A DNA stretch of 64,000 bases from Bradyrhizobium diazoefficiens. Lineage in GTDB: Bacteria > Pseudomonadota > Alphaproteobacteria > Rhizobiales > Xanthobacteraceae. The notes beneath the pieces were generated by a model. The model made no database searches and had not been told where the DNA came from. It saw only the letters and a list, made by a program, of their open reading frames with translations. Made by a program: the position numbers and the translations under genes. The stretch is from assembly GCF_018129965.1 (NCBI RefSeq), contig NZ_JAFCKW010000001.1, forward strand, positions 744,001-808,000, given 5' to 3'. Positions 36,376 to 44,731 of this stretch are shown here, piece after piece; the stretch's first letter is position 1, and every line of letters starts with the position of its first letter.

Positions 36376-38553
36376 ATGCGTGACTGTTTGAACCACCGTG
36401 CAGGCTTCGACCGCGTCTTGATGGCTGTCGCAGCGACCTTCCTCACGGTATCGGCCGGCTCGGCGCTGGCGCAGGATCAGGCGCGCAGCAGCGCCGCCGA
36501 ACTCGCGATCGATGCCGCGATCCCGCGTCCCGAGCCCGCAAACGTTCCGCCCCCGACCGCGGCCGACATCAAGCTGGATACCACTGCGACGGTGCAGGAC
36601 ACCGCGAAGGAGCCCGCCAAGGAACCCGTGAAGGCCGAGGCCACCCAGGCGCCTGCAAACGTCGACGTCAAGTCTTCCGATATCAAGCCTTCCGACGCAA
36701 AGCCTTCCGAGGTCGCCACCACACCCGCGCCTGAGGCGTCGCCGGCCAAGACCGATACGGCAACGACCGCGCCGGCCGCTCCCGCGGCGCCCGCTACTGC
36801 CGCGGCTCCGGCCGCCGAGCCGGTGAAGGCCGCGAGCAACGTCCCCGCCGCCGACCAGCCGGTTGCCGAGAAGCTCAAGGACCTCATCGGCGCCAAGACC
36901 TCGCGCCATTTCGACCGCAAGAACGAGCGCGCAGCGGTCGAGAAGTTTTACGGCGCACGCGACTTCGCGCCGGTCTGGACCCAAGCCGGCAGCCTGACAG
37001 CTGCGGCCAAGGGCGTGATCGCGCGGCTGAAGGATGCCGCCTCCGACGGCCTCAACCCTGCCGACTATCCGGTGCCGGATTTTGCTGCCGCCACGACGCC
37101 CGATGCGCTGGCCGATGCCGAGCTGAAGCTCACCGCCAGCATGTTCGACTATGCCCGCCAGGCCCAGAGCGGCCGCATGCACTGGTCGCAGGTCAGCGCC
37201 GACATCCTCTATCCCGAGCATCCGGTCGACCCGAGCGAGGTGCTCACCAAGGTCACAACCGCGGCCGACGCCTCGGCGGCGCTCGACAGCTACAACCCGC
37301 CGCAGAAGCTCTACAAGGAGCTGAAGGCCAAGCTCGCGGAGCTCCGCGGCCAGGGCAACGGCCCGGTGATCGAAATCGCCGACGGTCCGGCGTTGAAGTA
37401 CACCCCCGCCGGCAAGAAGCAGGCTGAGATCGTCGTCGATGATCCGCGCGTGCCGCAGCTGCGCGCCAAGCTTGGTATCGCCGAGAACGCCAGCGATAGC
37501 CGCTACGATGCGACGGTCGCCGAAGCCGTGCGGAAATTCCAGGCGAGCGCCGAGCTCAAGGCGACCGGCATCCTCGACGACAAGACCGTCAAGGCGATCA
37601 ACACGCCGAAGCGCGACAAGCAGATCGACACCGTGCTGGTGAACATGGAGCGCTGGCGCTGGCTGCCGCGCGACCTCGGCGTCCCCTCGCTCGGCGATGC
37701 CTATGTCATCCTCAACATTCCCGACTATACCTTGAAGGTGATGCAGCGGGGACAGCAGGTCTGGACCACCCGCGTCGTCACCGGCAAGCCGGGCCAGCAC
37801 GCCACGCCCCTGCTGACCGAGACGATGAAGTACATCACGGTCAACCCGACCTGGAACGTGCCGCCGTCGATCGTCTATGGCGAATACCTGCCGGCGTTGC
37901 AGCAGGACCCGACCGTGCTCCAGCGCATGGGCCTGAAGCTCGAACAGAACCGCGACGGATCGGTGCACATCTCGCAGCCGCCGGGTGAAGCCAACGCGCT
38001 CGGCCGCATCCGTTTCAACTTCCCGAACAAGTTCCTGGTCTATCAGCACGACACGCCGGACAAGAACCTGTTCGCCAAGGAAGACCGCGCCTTCAGCCAT
38101 GGCTGCATGCGCGTGCAGTATCCGGATCAGTACGCGTCCGTGCTGCTCAACATCGCCCTGCCGGGCGAGAAGTACACCCCCGAGCGCGTCCGCAGCATGT
38201 ACGGTTCGGGCGAAGTCGACCTGAAATTCCCGACCCCGATCCCGGTCAACATCACCTACCAGACCGCGTTCGTGGACGATGCGGGCAAGCTGCAATTCCG
38301 CAAGGACGTCTATGGCCGCGATGCGACCATGATCAATATCCTGAAGAACAGCCGTGGCAAGGATCTCGAGAACGTCGTCGCGCACTCCCAGCCGAGCTAT
38401 TCGCGTCCGGCCACGACGCTGCCGAACGGCGTGGCGGTTGCCAACAATGGCGGTTCATCGGGCCCGAACTTCTTCGAGCGGCTGTTCGGTGCACCGACGC
38501 CGCCGCCGGCCCCGGTCGGCCGCCGGCCGCCGCAGCGGGTCTTTACCCGCTGA
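36376..38553 (+). CDS. Murein L,D-transpeptidase (YkuD domain)
   Basis: A 725-residue exported protein. A signal peptide (VLMAVAATFLTVSAGSALA) is followed by an Ala/Pro/Lys-rich linker to about residue 160, a scaffold domain (AVEKFYGARDFAPVWTQAG), a peptidoglycan-binding domain (DATVAEAVRKFQASAELKAT) and a YkuD catalytic domain with H575 and Cys577 in SHGCMRV. It would make 3-3 cross-links in peptidoglycan or attach proteins, in the periplasm. It resembles E. coli LdtD (YcbB). A DUF882 protein follows 281 bases later, as is common. Confidence 0.93.
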   Translation: MRDCLNHRAGFDRVLMAVAATFLTVSAGSALAQDQARSSAAELAIDAAIPRPEPANVPPPTAADIKLDTTATVQDTAKEPAKEPVKAEATQAPANVDVKSSDIKPSDAKPSEVATTPAPEASPAKTDTATTAPAAPAAPATAAAPAAEPVKAASNVPAADQPVAEKLKDLIGAKTSRHFDRKNERAAVEKFYGARDFAPVWTQAGSLTAAAKGVIARLKDAASDGLNPADYPVPDFAAATTPDALADAELKLTASMFDYARQAQSGRMHWSQVSADILYPEHPVDPSEVLTKVTTAADASAALDSYNPPQKLYKELKAKLAELRGQGNGPVIEIADGPALKYTPAGKKQAEIVVDDPRVPQLRAKLGIAENASDSRYDATVAEAVRKFQASAELKATGILDDKTVKAINTPKRDKQIDTVLVNMERWRWLPRDLGVPSLGDAYVILNIPDYTLKVMQRGQQVWTTRVVTGKPGQHATPLLTETMKYITVNPTWNVPPSIVYGEYLPALQQDPTVLQRMGLKLEQNRDGSVHISQPPGEANALGRIRFNFPNKFLVYQHDTPDKNLFAKEDRAFSHGCMRVQYPDQYASVLLNIALPGEKYTPERVRSMYGSGEVDLKFPTPIPVNITYQTAFVDDAGKLQFRKDVYGRDATMINILKNSRGKDLENVVAHSQPSYSRPATTLPNGVAVANNGGSSGPNFFERLFGAPTPPPAPVGRRPPQRVFTR

Positions 38554-38604
38554 GGCCCGCCCTGGGCGCGCGCCCGGACTGCCTGAAATTCTCTATTAAA
38601 ATCA

Positions 38605-38633
38605 ACGACTCCATCCCCCGGATGGGGTCGTTT
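38605..38633 (+). terminator. Hairpin terminator after the L,D-transpeptidase gene
   Basis: Arms AACGACTCCATCC and GGATGGGGTCGTT (one G-T pair), three-base loop, followed by TTAAC. It lies 51 bases after the stop codon. Confidence 0.7.
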
Positions 38634-38652
38634 AACGTTAACCATTCTCCAC

Positions 38653-38679
38653 CTGCCCTCGGGCAGCGGGCGTTTTTTT
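38653..38679 (+). terminator. Second hairpin with a T run
   Basis: CTGCCC and GGGCAG arms around a two-base loop, then CGGGCG and seven T residues. Twenty bases after the first hairpin, so the two may work in series. Confidence 0.6.
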
Positions 38680-38834
38680 GCCACACTCAACCGGTTAGGT
38701 TTGTATTCTGACTTGGTTTTGGGGGCAGGAAGGTAAGTTCGAGTTAACCTTCTTGCTTTAAGAAAGCGTTCACCCTCTTTCGCGCGCTAACGTGGTTTGG
38801 CGGGAGAGTCCATTTTGAACGCTCGGTCGACTGG

Positions 38835-40469
38835 GTGGGCTCTAACGTGCTGACTGGTCTCGCACGCCAATTCGCGGTGCTGTCGTTGTCCCATGCGGGA
38901 GTGAAGGCCGGATCCCGGATCGGTCTCGCATCCGTATTGCTGTTTGCGGCTGCCGGTTCGGTTCACAACGCCGCCGCGCTGAACGAGACCAAGACGCTCT
39001 CGTTTCACCACACCCATTCCGGCGAAGATCTCACCGTCACCTTCAAGCGCGATGGCCGATACGACGAAGCCGCGCTGAAGACGCTCAATCACTTCCTGCG
39101 CGACTGGCGTACCCAGGACGAGACGGTGATGGACCGTCACCTGTTCGACATTCTCTGGGAAGTCTATCGCGACGTCGACGGCAAGCAGCCGATCCAGATC
39201 ATCTCCTCCTACCGGTCCCCCGCCACCAACGCCATGCTCCGCCGCCGTTCCTCCGGCGTGGCGCGATTCAGCCAGCACATGCTGGGACATGCGATGGACT
39301 TCTACATTCCGGGCGTCCCGCTGGAGCAGATCCGCTTCGCCGGCCTGCGCCTGCAACGCGGCGGCGTCGGCTTCTATCCGACCTCCGGCTCGCCCTTCGT
39401 GCATCTGGACACCGGCAGCATCCGGCACTGGCCGCGCATGACGCATGACCAGCTCGCCCGCGTCTTCCCGGATGGAAAGACGGTGCATTTGCCGACCGAC
39501 GGCACGCCGCTGAAGGGCTATGAGCTCGCCAAGGCCGAGATCGAGCGCCGTGGCACTGGCGACGATGACGGCGGTAGCAAGCCGAACTTCCTGGCAGCCC
39601 TGTTCAAAGGCAAGCCGGCTCCGGCCTCCAGCAGCAGCGACGAGGATGACGAGGGCGCGCCCGCGCCGGCCGCCAAGCCCGCTGCGCCGACCGTTGTCGC
39701 AGCAGCCGCAGCCAAACCTGCTGATTCAAAGCCCGCCGAACCGGTGCCGACGCCGCGCGCCAAGCCGTCAATGGCCGCCACGATCCAGCTTGCCTCGGCC
39801 GATGCGCAGATCGTTGCGCCGGCCAAGCCGAAGCCTGAGCCCGTGGCCGACAAACCGGCCCCGGGCAAGCCTGAAAACCCGGCCGACATCATCAATGCCC
39901 GCGGCTTCTGGGACACCCCGTCCTCGCCGCAGCAGGCGACGCCCGCTCAGGTGGCTGCGCTCAGGGCGCGCCAGGCCCTTGCTCAAGCCACCGATTCGCA
40001 GACGGGCGCGAGCACCTCCGGTTCGGCCTACCAGGCGCTGGCCTACGCGCCGGCCTCCGCCTCGCCGGTCGACCGCGCCAACGTCGTCGCCGCTTCAGCG
40101 CCGATCCCGCGCGCCGCGCGTCCCGCATCGCGCAGCGCGGCGCCTGCTACCGAGATCAATACGGTGGTCGGCAAGAACGTTGGCGGCGCGGTCACCACCG
40201 CGACCCGGCTCTCCGCAGCCAAGGGCGAGAGCATTTGGCTCAAGATCGTCATGCTGTCGCCGAGCGCCAGCCGCGCGATGTCGGTGACGCTGATGGGCGA
40301 GGTCGATACGGCCGCGTTGCGCGCCTATTTCGTCAAGCCGCAGTCCGTGATCGCGATGGGCTTTGCCGACGATCCGATGCAAGGCCTGTCCTGCGACGGC
40401 TTCACCGGCACCGCGACCGCAAAGCTCCAGACGACGTCGTTCATCGTGCGCACCGCCGCACTTCGCTGA
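38835..40469 (+). CDS. DUF882 (YcbK-like) exported peptidase
   Basis: About 544 residues. A signal sequence (IGLASVLLFAAAGSVHNAAA) precedes a DUF882/peptidase M15-like domain with the zinc pattern HMLGHAMDFYI and a later SPFVHLDTG, plus SYRSPATNAMLRR. Such enzymes cut peptidoglycan peptides. The second half is Ala/Pro-rich and low in complexity, and the last 90 residues look folded (WLKIVMLSPSASRAMSVTLM). Start is uncertain: GTG 38835 or GTG 38847, the latter with GGTGGG before it. It follows the L,D-transpeptidase, which suggests joint work on the wall. Confidence 0.85.
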   Translation: MGSNVLTGLARQFAVLSLSHAGVKAGSRIGLASVLLFAAAGSVHNAAALNETKTLSFHHTHSGEDLTVTFKRDGRYDEAALKTLNHFLRDWRTQDETVMDRHLFDILWEVYRDVDGKQPIQIISSYRSPATNAMLRRRSSGVARFSQHMLGHAMDFYIPGVPLEQIRFAGLRLQRGGVGFYPTSGSPFVHLDTGSIRHWPRMTHDQLARVFPDGKTVHLPTDGTPLKGYELAKAEIERRGTGDDDGGSKPNFLAALFKGKPAPASSSSDEDDEGAPAPAAKPAAPTVVAAAAAKPADSKPAEPVPTPRAKPSMAATIQLASADAQIVAPAKPKPEPVADKPAPGKPENPADIINARGFWDTPSSPQQATPAQVAALRARQALAQATDSQTGASTSGSAYQALAYAPASASPVDRANVVAASAPIPRAARPASRSAAPATEINTVVGKNVGGAVTTATRLSAAKGESIWLKIVMLSPSASRAMSVTLMGEVDTAALRAYFVKPQSVIAMGFADDPMQGLSCDGFTGTATAKLQTTSFIVRTAALR

Positions 40470-40498
40470 GCCGCAGCTATTTCCACCAATTCAGTCTG

Positions 40499-40584
40499 GC
40501 AGCCCGGATGGCGCGCAGCGCAATCCGGGGGATCCCAGTTCGCATGCAAAAACCCGGATGTCGCTCTCGCTCCATCCGGGCTGC
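40499..40584. repeat. Palindromic repeat, GCAGCCCGGATGG family
   Basis: Inverted arms GCAGCCCGGATGG (40499-40511) and CCATCCGGGCTGC (40572-40584) enclose two further CCGGAT-type units. It lies between the convergent DUF882 gene and gapR. This kind of repeat is frequent between genes in Bradyrhizobium. Confidence 0.75.
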
Positions 40585-40611
40585 GGCAGCGGTACTTGAG
40601 GCCTGACCGCC

Positions 40612-40884
40612 TCAGAGCATCCCCAGCGCCTGCATGTAGGTCTCGAGAATCGTCTCGGCCTCGGCGCGCTCGTTCGGGTCCTGCTTGCGCATCCGCACGA
40701 TGGTGCGCAGCGCCTTGACGTCGTAACCGTTGCCCTTGCTCTCGGCATAGACGTCGCGGATGTCGTCGGAGATCGCCTTCTTCTCTTCCTCCAGCCGTTC
40801 GATACGCTCGATGATGGATTTGAGCTGGTCCTTGGCAAATTTCGTCGCGGGCTCGTCGTCGCGGACGGCGGCGGAGGTGGCCAT
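40612..40884 (-). CDS. gapR: GapR-family (DUF2312) nucleoid-associated protein
   Basis: A 90-residue coiled-coil protein. The core [20 protein letters not shown] and [20 protein letters not shown] match GapR of Caulobacter, which clamps around overtwisted DNA and helps topoisomerases ahead of replication and transcription. The Lys/Arg residues that line the DNA tunnel in that family are kept. The ATG at 40884 has GGGAG before it; a longer frame adds 17 residues and is not supported. Strong family match; function by homology. Confidence 0.92.
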   Translation of the reverse strand: MATSAAVRDDEPATKFAKDQLKSIIERIERLEEEKKAISDDIRDVYAESKGNGYDVKALRTIVRMRKQDPNERAEAETILETYMQALGML

Positions 40885-41025
40885 CTTGGTACTCCCAATG
40901 GAACTGGCAAAACGAGGTGACGCCGGCATCCTCACCGCGCGTGCTGGTTAGACCCTTAGGGTTGGCGGTCCCCGCGTTCAAGCAAGCATCGCGCTCGTCC
41001 ACAGCGCGCCCACAGGAGATCACGT

Positions 41026-41107
41026 CGTCATTCCGGGGCGATGCAAGGCATCGAACCCGGACGCTCGAGATTCCTGGTTCGGTGCTGCGGACCGCCCCGG
41101 AATGACG
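41026..41107. repeat. Palindromic repeat, CGTCATTCC family (copy 2)
   Basis: Arms CGTCATTCCGGGGCG (from 41026) and CCGCCCCGGAATGACG (to 41107) enclose about 50 bases. The arm CGTCATTCCGGG is the same as at 3707-3748. It lies just after the DUF1244 gene and upstream of gapR. Confidence 0.75.
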
Positions 41108-41119
41108 GAACGAAATGAT

Positions 41120-41422
41120 TTAGTGCCCGGGATGAACCTTCTTCATCGCCTCGATCTGCTCGGGCGTGGCCTGGCCCTGGTATTTCGACTTCCAGGTCTC
41201 GTAGGGCATGCCGTAGACGGCCTCTCGGCTCTCGTCCTTGCTCAAGGCGACGCCTTGCGCGTCGGCAGCGTCCTTGAGCCAGTTGGACAGGCAGTTGCGG
41301 CAGAAGCCGGCCAAATTCATCAGGTCGATGTTCTGGACGTCCGTCCGGCTCTTCAAATGATCCACCAGACGCCGAAAAGCGGCCGCCTCGAGCTCCGTTC
41401 TGGTTTTGTCGTCGATTGCCAT
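41120..41422 (-). CDS. DUF1244-family protein
   Basis: A 100-residue protein (TELEAAAFRRLVDHLKSRTD, then LMNLAGFCRNCLSNWLKDAA, then YGMPYETWKSKYQ). The FCRNCLSNW segment with two Cys is the family hallmark and may bind metal. Function is unknown. It is upstream of gapR on the same strand with a repeat between them. Confidence 0.88.
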   Translation of the reverse strand: MAIDDKTRTELEAAAFRRLVDHLKSRTDVQNIDLMNLAGFCRNCLSNWLKDAADAQGVALSKDESREAVYGMPYETWKSKYQGQATPEQIEAMKKVHPGH

Positions 41423-41590
41423 GACTGAATCCTCGGCTCAGACCCTGATGGTTGATCACCCTTACGGGATCAGGTGGGGTCCTGTCACAGATTTTGCCAT
41501 ATCGCTGGGCAAACGGGCCCGAAGCCGCCTTCAAGGCAGTTCCTCGCCCCTACGCCAAATCGTCAACGATCTGATATAGCTTCCGCGACA

Positions 41591-42178
41591 ATGATCGCCG
41601 AATCTCCCCGCTCCCCGCTTCGCCTGCTCGCCCGGTTGGTCCCGGTGCTGGTGGTTTTCCTGCTGTGCCTCTGGGCCAGCCCGGCCTCCGCCGACTTCCG
41701 GCTCTGCAACAACACCTCGAGCCGGGTCGGCATTGCGCTCGGCTACAAGGACGCCGACGGCTGGACCACCGAAGGCTGGTGGAACATCTCGTCCCGGTCG
41801 TGCGAGACCCTGCTGCGGGGAACGCTGGTCGCGCGCTACTACTACATCTACGCCATCGACTACGACCGCGGCGGCGAATGGTCGGGCCAGGCCTTCATGT
41901 GCTCGCGCGACAAGGAGTTCACCATCCGCGGCACCGAGGATTGCCTCGCGCGCGGCTATGACAGGACCGGCTATTTCGAGGTCGACACCGGCGAGCAGCG
42001 GGCCTGGACGGTGCAACTCACCGACGCCAACGAGCAGCCGTCACAGCCGCAGCGCGTGCCTGGAATGCCCGGTCCTGTCGGTCCGGGCGGCGGCGTGCCC
42101 GGTTTGCCCAACAATCCGCCCGGTGCTACGCCCCCCAGCTCGCCCGGCCTGCCACCCCCGCCTGGAAATAAGCCATGA
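41591..42178 (+). CDS. DUF1036-family exported protein
   Basis: A 195-residue protein with a signal peptide (LVPVLVVFLLCLWASPASA). The DUF1036 domain starts at DFRLCNNTSSRVGIALGYKD and includes GWWNISSRSCETLL and FMCSRDKEFTIRG; four Cys residues could form two disulfides. The tail is a Pro/Gly-rich stretch. Function is unknown, but the family sits beside pyruvate kinase genes in many alphaproteobacteria. It overlaps pyk by four bases (ATGA). Confidence 0.9.
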   Translation: MIAESPRSPLRLLARLVPVLVVFLLCLWASPASADFRLCNNTSSRVGIALGYKDADGWTTEGWWNISSRSCETLLRGTLVARYYYIYAIDYDRGGEWSGQAFMCSRDKEFTIRGTEDCLARGYDRTGYFEVDTGEQRAWTVQLTDANEQPSQPQRVPGMPGPVGPGGGVPGLPNNPPGATPPSSPGLPPPPGNKP

Positions 42179-43611
42179 GGCGTCTTCGCCGTATCAAGAT
42201 TCTCGCGACCCTCGGACCCGCCTCTTCGGACCTCGCGATGATCCGCCGCCTGTTCGAGGCCGGCGCCGATCTGTTCCGCATCAACATGAGCCACACCTCG
42301 CATGACAAGATGCGGGAGCTGGTGGCGACAATCCGCAGCGTCGAGAGCAGCTATGGCCGGCCGATCGGCATCCTGGTCGACCTGCAGGGGCCGAAGCTCA
42401 GGCTCGGCGCCTTTGCCGAAGGCGCGGTGCAGCTCCAGAACGGCCAGACCTTTACCCTCGATTCCGACACGACGCCGGGCGATGCCACGCGCGTCAATCT
42501 CCCGCATCCGGAGATCCTGGCCGCGCTGCGGCCGGGCCACTCGCTGCTGCTCGACGACGGCAAGGTGCGCCTGATGGCGGAGGAGACCTCGAAAGACCAT
42601 GCGGTGACGCGTGTCGTGGTCGGCGGCCGGATGTCCGACCGCAAGGGCGTCAGCCTGCCCGACACCGACCTGCCGGTTTCGGCGATGACGCCGAAGGACC
42701 GCGCCGACCTCGAGGCGGCGCTCGTCACCGGCGTCGACTGGATCGCGCTGTCCTTCGTGCAGCGCGCCGAGGACGTGATCGAGGCCAAGAAGATGATCCG
42801 CGGCCGCGCCGCCGTCATGGCCAAGATCGAGAAGCCGCAGGCAATCGATCGCCTCGCCGACATCCTCGAGGCCTCCGACGCGCTGATGGTGGCGCGCGGC
42901 GATCTCGGCGTCGAGATGCCGCTGGAGCGCGTGCCCAGCCTGCAGAAACAGATGACGCGGATGGCGCGCCGCGCCGGCAAGCCGGTGGTGATCGCAACCC
43001 AGATGCTGGAATCGATGATCCAGTCGCCGGTGCCGACCCGCGCCGAGGTCTCCGACGTCGCCACTGCCGTCTATGAGGGCGCCGATGCCGTGATGCTGTC
43101 GGCGGAATCGGCCGCAGGCAAATTCCCGGTCGAAGCGGTCTCGACCATGAACCGCATCGGCGAGGAGGTCGAACGCGACCCGATCTATCGCTCTGTGATC
43201 ACGGCGCAGCGCCCGCCGCCGGAGGCCACCGCCGGCGATGCCATCGCCGACGCCGCGCGGCAGATCGCCGAGACACTGGATCTGCCGGCGCTGATCTGCT
43301 GGACCAGCTCGGGCTCGACCGCCGTGCGCGTGGCGCGCGAGCGGCCGAAGCCGCCGATCGTTGCGATCACGCCCAACATGGCGGCCGGCCGCCGGCTCGC
43401 CGTCGTCTGGGGCGTGCATTGCGTGGTGGCTGAAGATGCCCGCGACCAGGACGACATGGTCAGCCGCGCCGGCCAGATCGCGTTCCGCGACGGCTTCGTC
43501 CGCGCCGGCCAGCGCGTGCTCATCGTCGCCGGCGTGCCGCTCGGCATCCCCGGCACCACCAACATGGTGCGCATTGCCTCGGTCGGCCCCGAGGGCGACG
43601 CGGATATCTAG
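42175..43611 (+). CDS. pyk: Pyruvate kinase
   Basis: A 478-residue enzyme that makes pyruvate and ATP from phosphoenolpyruvate and ADP. IKILATLGPASSDLAMIRRLFEAG at the N-terminus, MAKIEKPQAIDRLADI with the catalytic Lys, and MVARGDLGVEMPLERVP are diagnostic. The C-terminal allosteric domain is present (CWTSSGSTAVRVARERP). The start overlaps the DUF1036 stop. Confidence 0.96.
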   Translation: MRRLRRIKILATLGPASSDLAMIRRLFEAGADLFRINMSHTSHDKMRELVATIRSVESSYGRPIGILVDLQGPKLRLGAFAEGAVQLQNGQTFTLDSDTTPGDATRVNLPHPEILAALRPGHSLLLDDGKVRLMAEETSKDHAVTRVVVGGRMSDRKGVSLPDTDLPVSAMTPKDRADLEAALVTGVDWIALSFVQRAEDVIEAKKMIRGRAAVMAKIEKPQAIDRLADILEASDALMVARGDLGVEMPLERVPSLQKQMTRMARRAGKPVVIATQMLESMIQSPVPTRAEVSDVATAVYEGADAVMLSAESAAGKFPVEAVSTMNRIGEEVERDPIYRSVITAQRPPPEATAGDAIADAARQIAETLDLPALICWTSSGSTAVRVARERPKPPIVAITPNMAAGRRLAVVWGVHCVVAEDARDQDDMVSRAGQIAFRDGFVRAGQRVLIVAGVPLGIPGTTNMVRIASVGPEGDADI

Positions 43612-43763
43612 GCCCGCAGGTGCGGCCCCGACAAAAATGTCGAAAACAACCCCATGCACAGTAGCCGGCTGATCCGGCGAGCTTGCGCGGATGTTGTGAA
43701 AAGGCGTGTGCAGGCAAGGACCTGAGCGCGTTGGGGTCTCTCAGCATCGGTTGCGCGCTGTTC

Positions 43764-44444
43764 TCAGGCCCCGACCAGCGCCTTCGTGGTCGGCAACAGC
43801 GTCTGCTGCACCACGAGGCCGCGGGCCCGCGCATCCATGACGCCGACGGCGCGCAGCGCCAGCAGCGTCACGGTCTGGACCGCATCACGCATCCTGGCGG
43901 GATCCTCGAGATTGTCCGGCGCGAGCGGGCCGACGAGGGCCTCATGCAGCGCGCCCAGCAGCGCGGTTGCGGCGAGCGCGGTGTCCTGCGCCGGCAAATG
44001 GCCGGCGCGCACGGCAGCATCGATCCGTGAGGCCATCTCGCCCGCGATCTCGCGGCGGCTGGCGAGCCGGGAGGCGCTGACATCGACGTCGACGGGCTCG
44101 GCGAGGATGCCCCAGGCCAGCCGGCGCTGCGACAGGGTGTGGAGCGCCACCGTGGTCACGGCGGCCGCCAGCGCCGAGGACGGCCCGGGGGCGGCGTCGG
44201 CGGCCCGGCGGATCGCCGCGAGCTCGTCGCGGGACACCTCGGCAATCAGTTCGGAAATCAGCTCGGCCTTGGAGGGAAAGTAGCGGTAAACGGTACCCGC
44301 CGCGACATTGGCCCGGACCGCGACCGGCGCGATCTGCACCGCCGCCATGCCGCCTTCCGACGCAGCCTCCCGTGCCGCCGCCAGTATCGCACTGCGCCGC
44401 GCAGCGAGGCGCTTCACCACTTGATGCGTTCGCCGATAAACCAT
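43764..44444 (-). CDS. TetR-family transcriptional regulator
   Basis: A 226-residue repressor-like protein. The N-terminal helix-turn-helix is RSAILAAAREAASEGGMAAV followed by VRANVAAGTVYRYFPSKAELI; the rest is an all-helical ligand domain. ATG 44444 has AGGAAG before it and is preferred to a start at 44525. The ligand and targets are unknown; an inverted repeat upstream (44530-44543) may be its operator. Confidence 0.88.
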   Translation of the reverse strand: MVYRRTHQVVKRLAARRSAILAAAREAASEGGMAAVQIAPVAVRANVAAGTVYRYFPSKAELISELIAEVSRDELAAIRRAADAAPGPSSALAAAVTTVALHTLSQRRLAWGILAEPVDVDVSASRLASRREIAGEMASRIDAAVRAGHLPAQDTALAATALLGALHEALVGPLAPDNLEDPARMRDAVQTVTLLALRAVGVMDARARGLVVQQTLLPTTKALVGA

Positions 44445-44529
44445 GGCGCGCTTCCTGTCCCACACGCCTGCCGCACGCCCGCGGCCCAACGCTTCGTCAT
44501 TGCAATCGCTGCAAATCGCCCGCAAGGAC

Positions 44530-44543
44530 TGAACAACTATTCA
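44530..44543. promoter_or_regulatory. Possible TetR operator
   Basis: TGAACAACTATTCA is an imperfect 14-base palindrome 86 bases before the TetR start. Size and place suit an autoregulatory site. The match is partial (two central mismatches per arm). Confidence 0.25.
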
Positions 44544-44731
44544 GGGGGGATGACAAGATGCAAATCAGCATAAGGGCGCCACGCAATTCCGAGGCAGCTG
44601 CAAGCAGTTAGTAAACGCATCCTTGCCCCGCGCGGCGGCCGCGAGCCGGCCGGGTTTACCCCAACTTAAAAGCGATCGTGCTCAGGTGCTGGCGTGCCGT
44701 CGTGGGCGGCCGTCCAACCCCCGGGAGTCCA

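Noticed and set aside
36355..38385. A 676-codon minus-strand open frame
   Set aside because: Antisense to the L,D-transpeptidase, whose motifs are certain; the minus frame has no domain.
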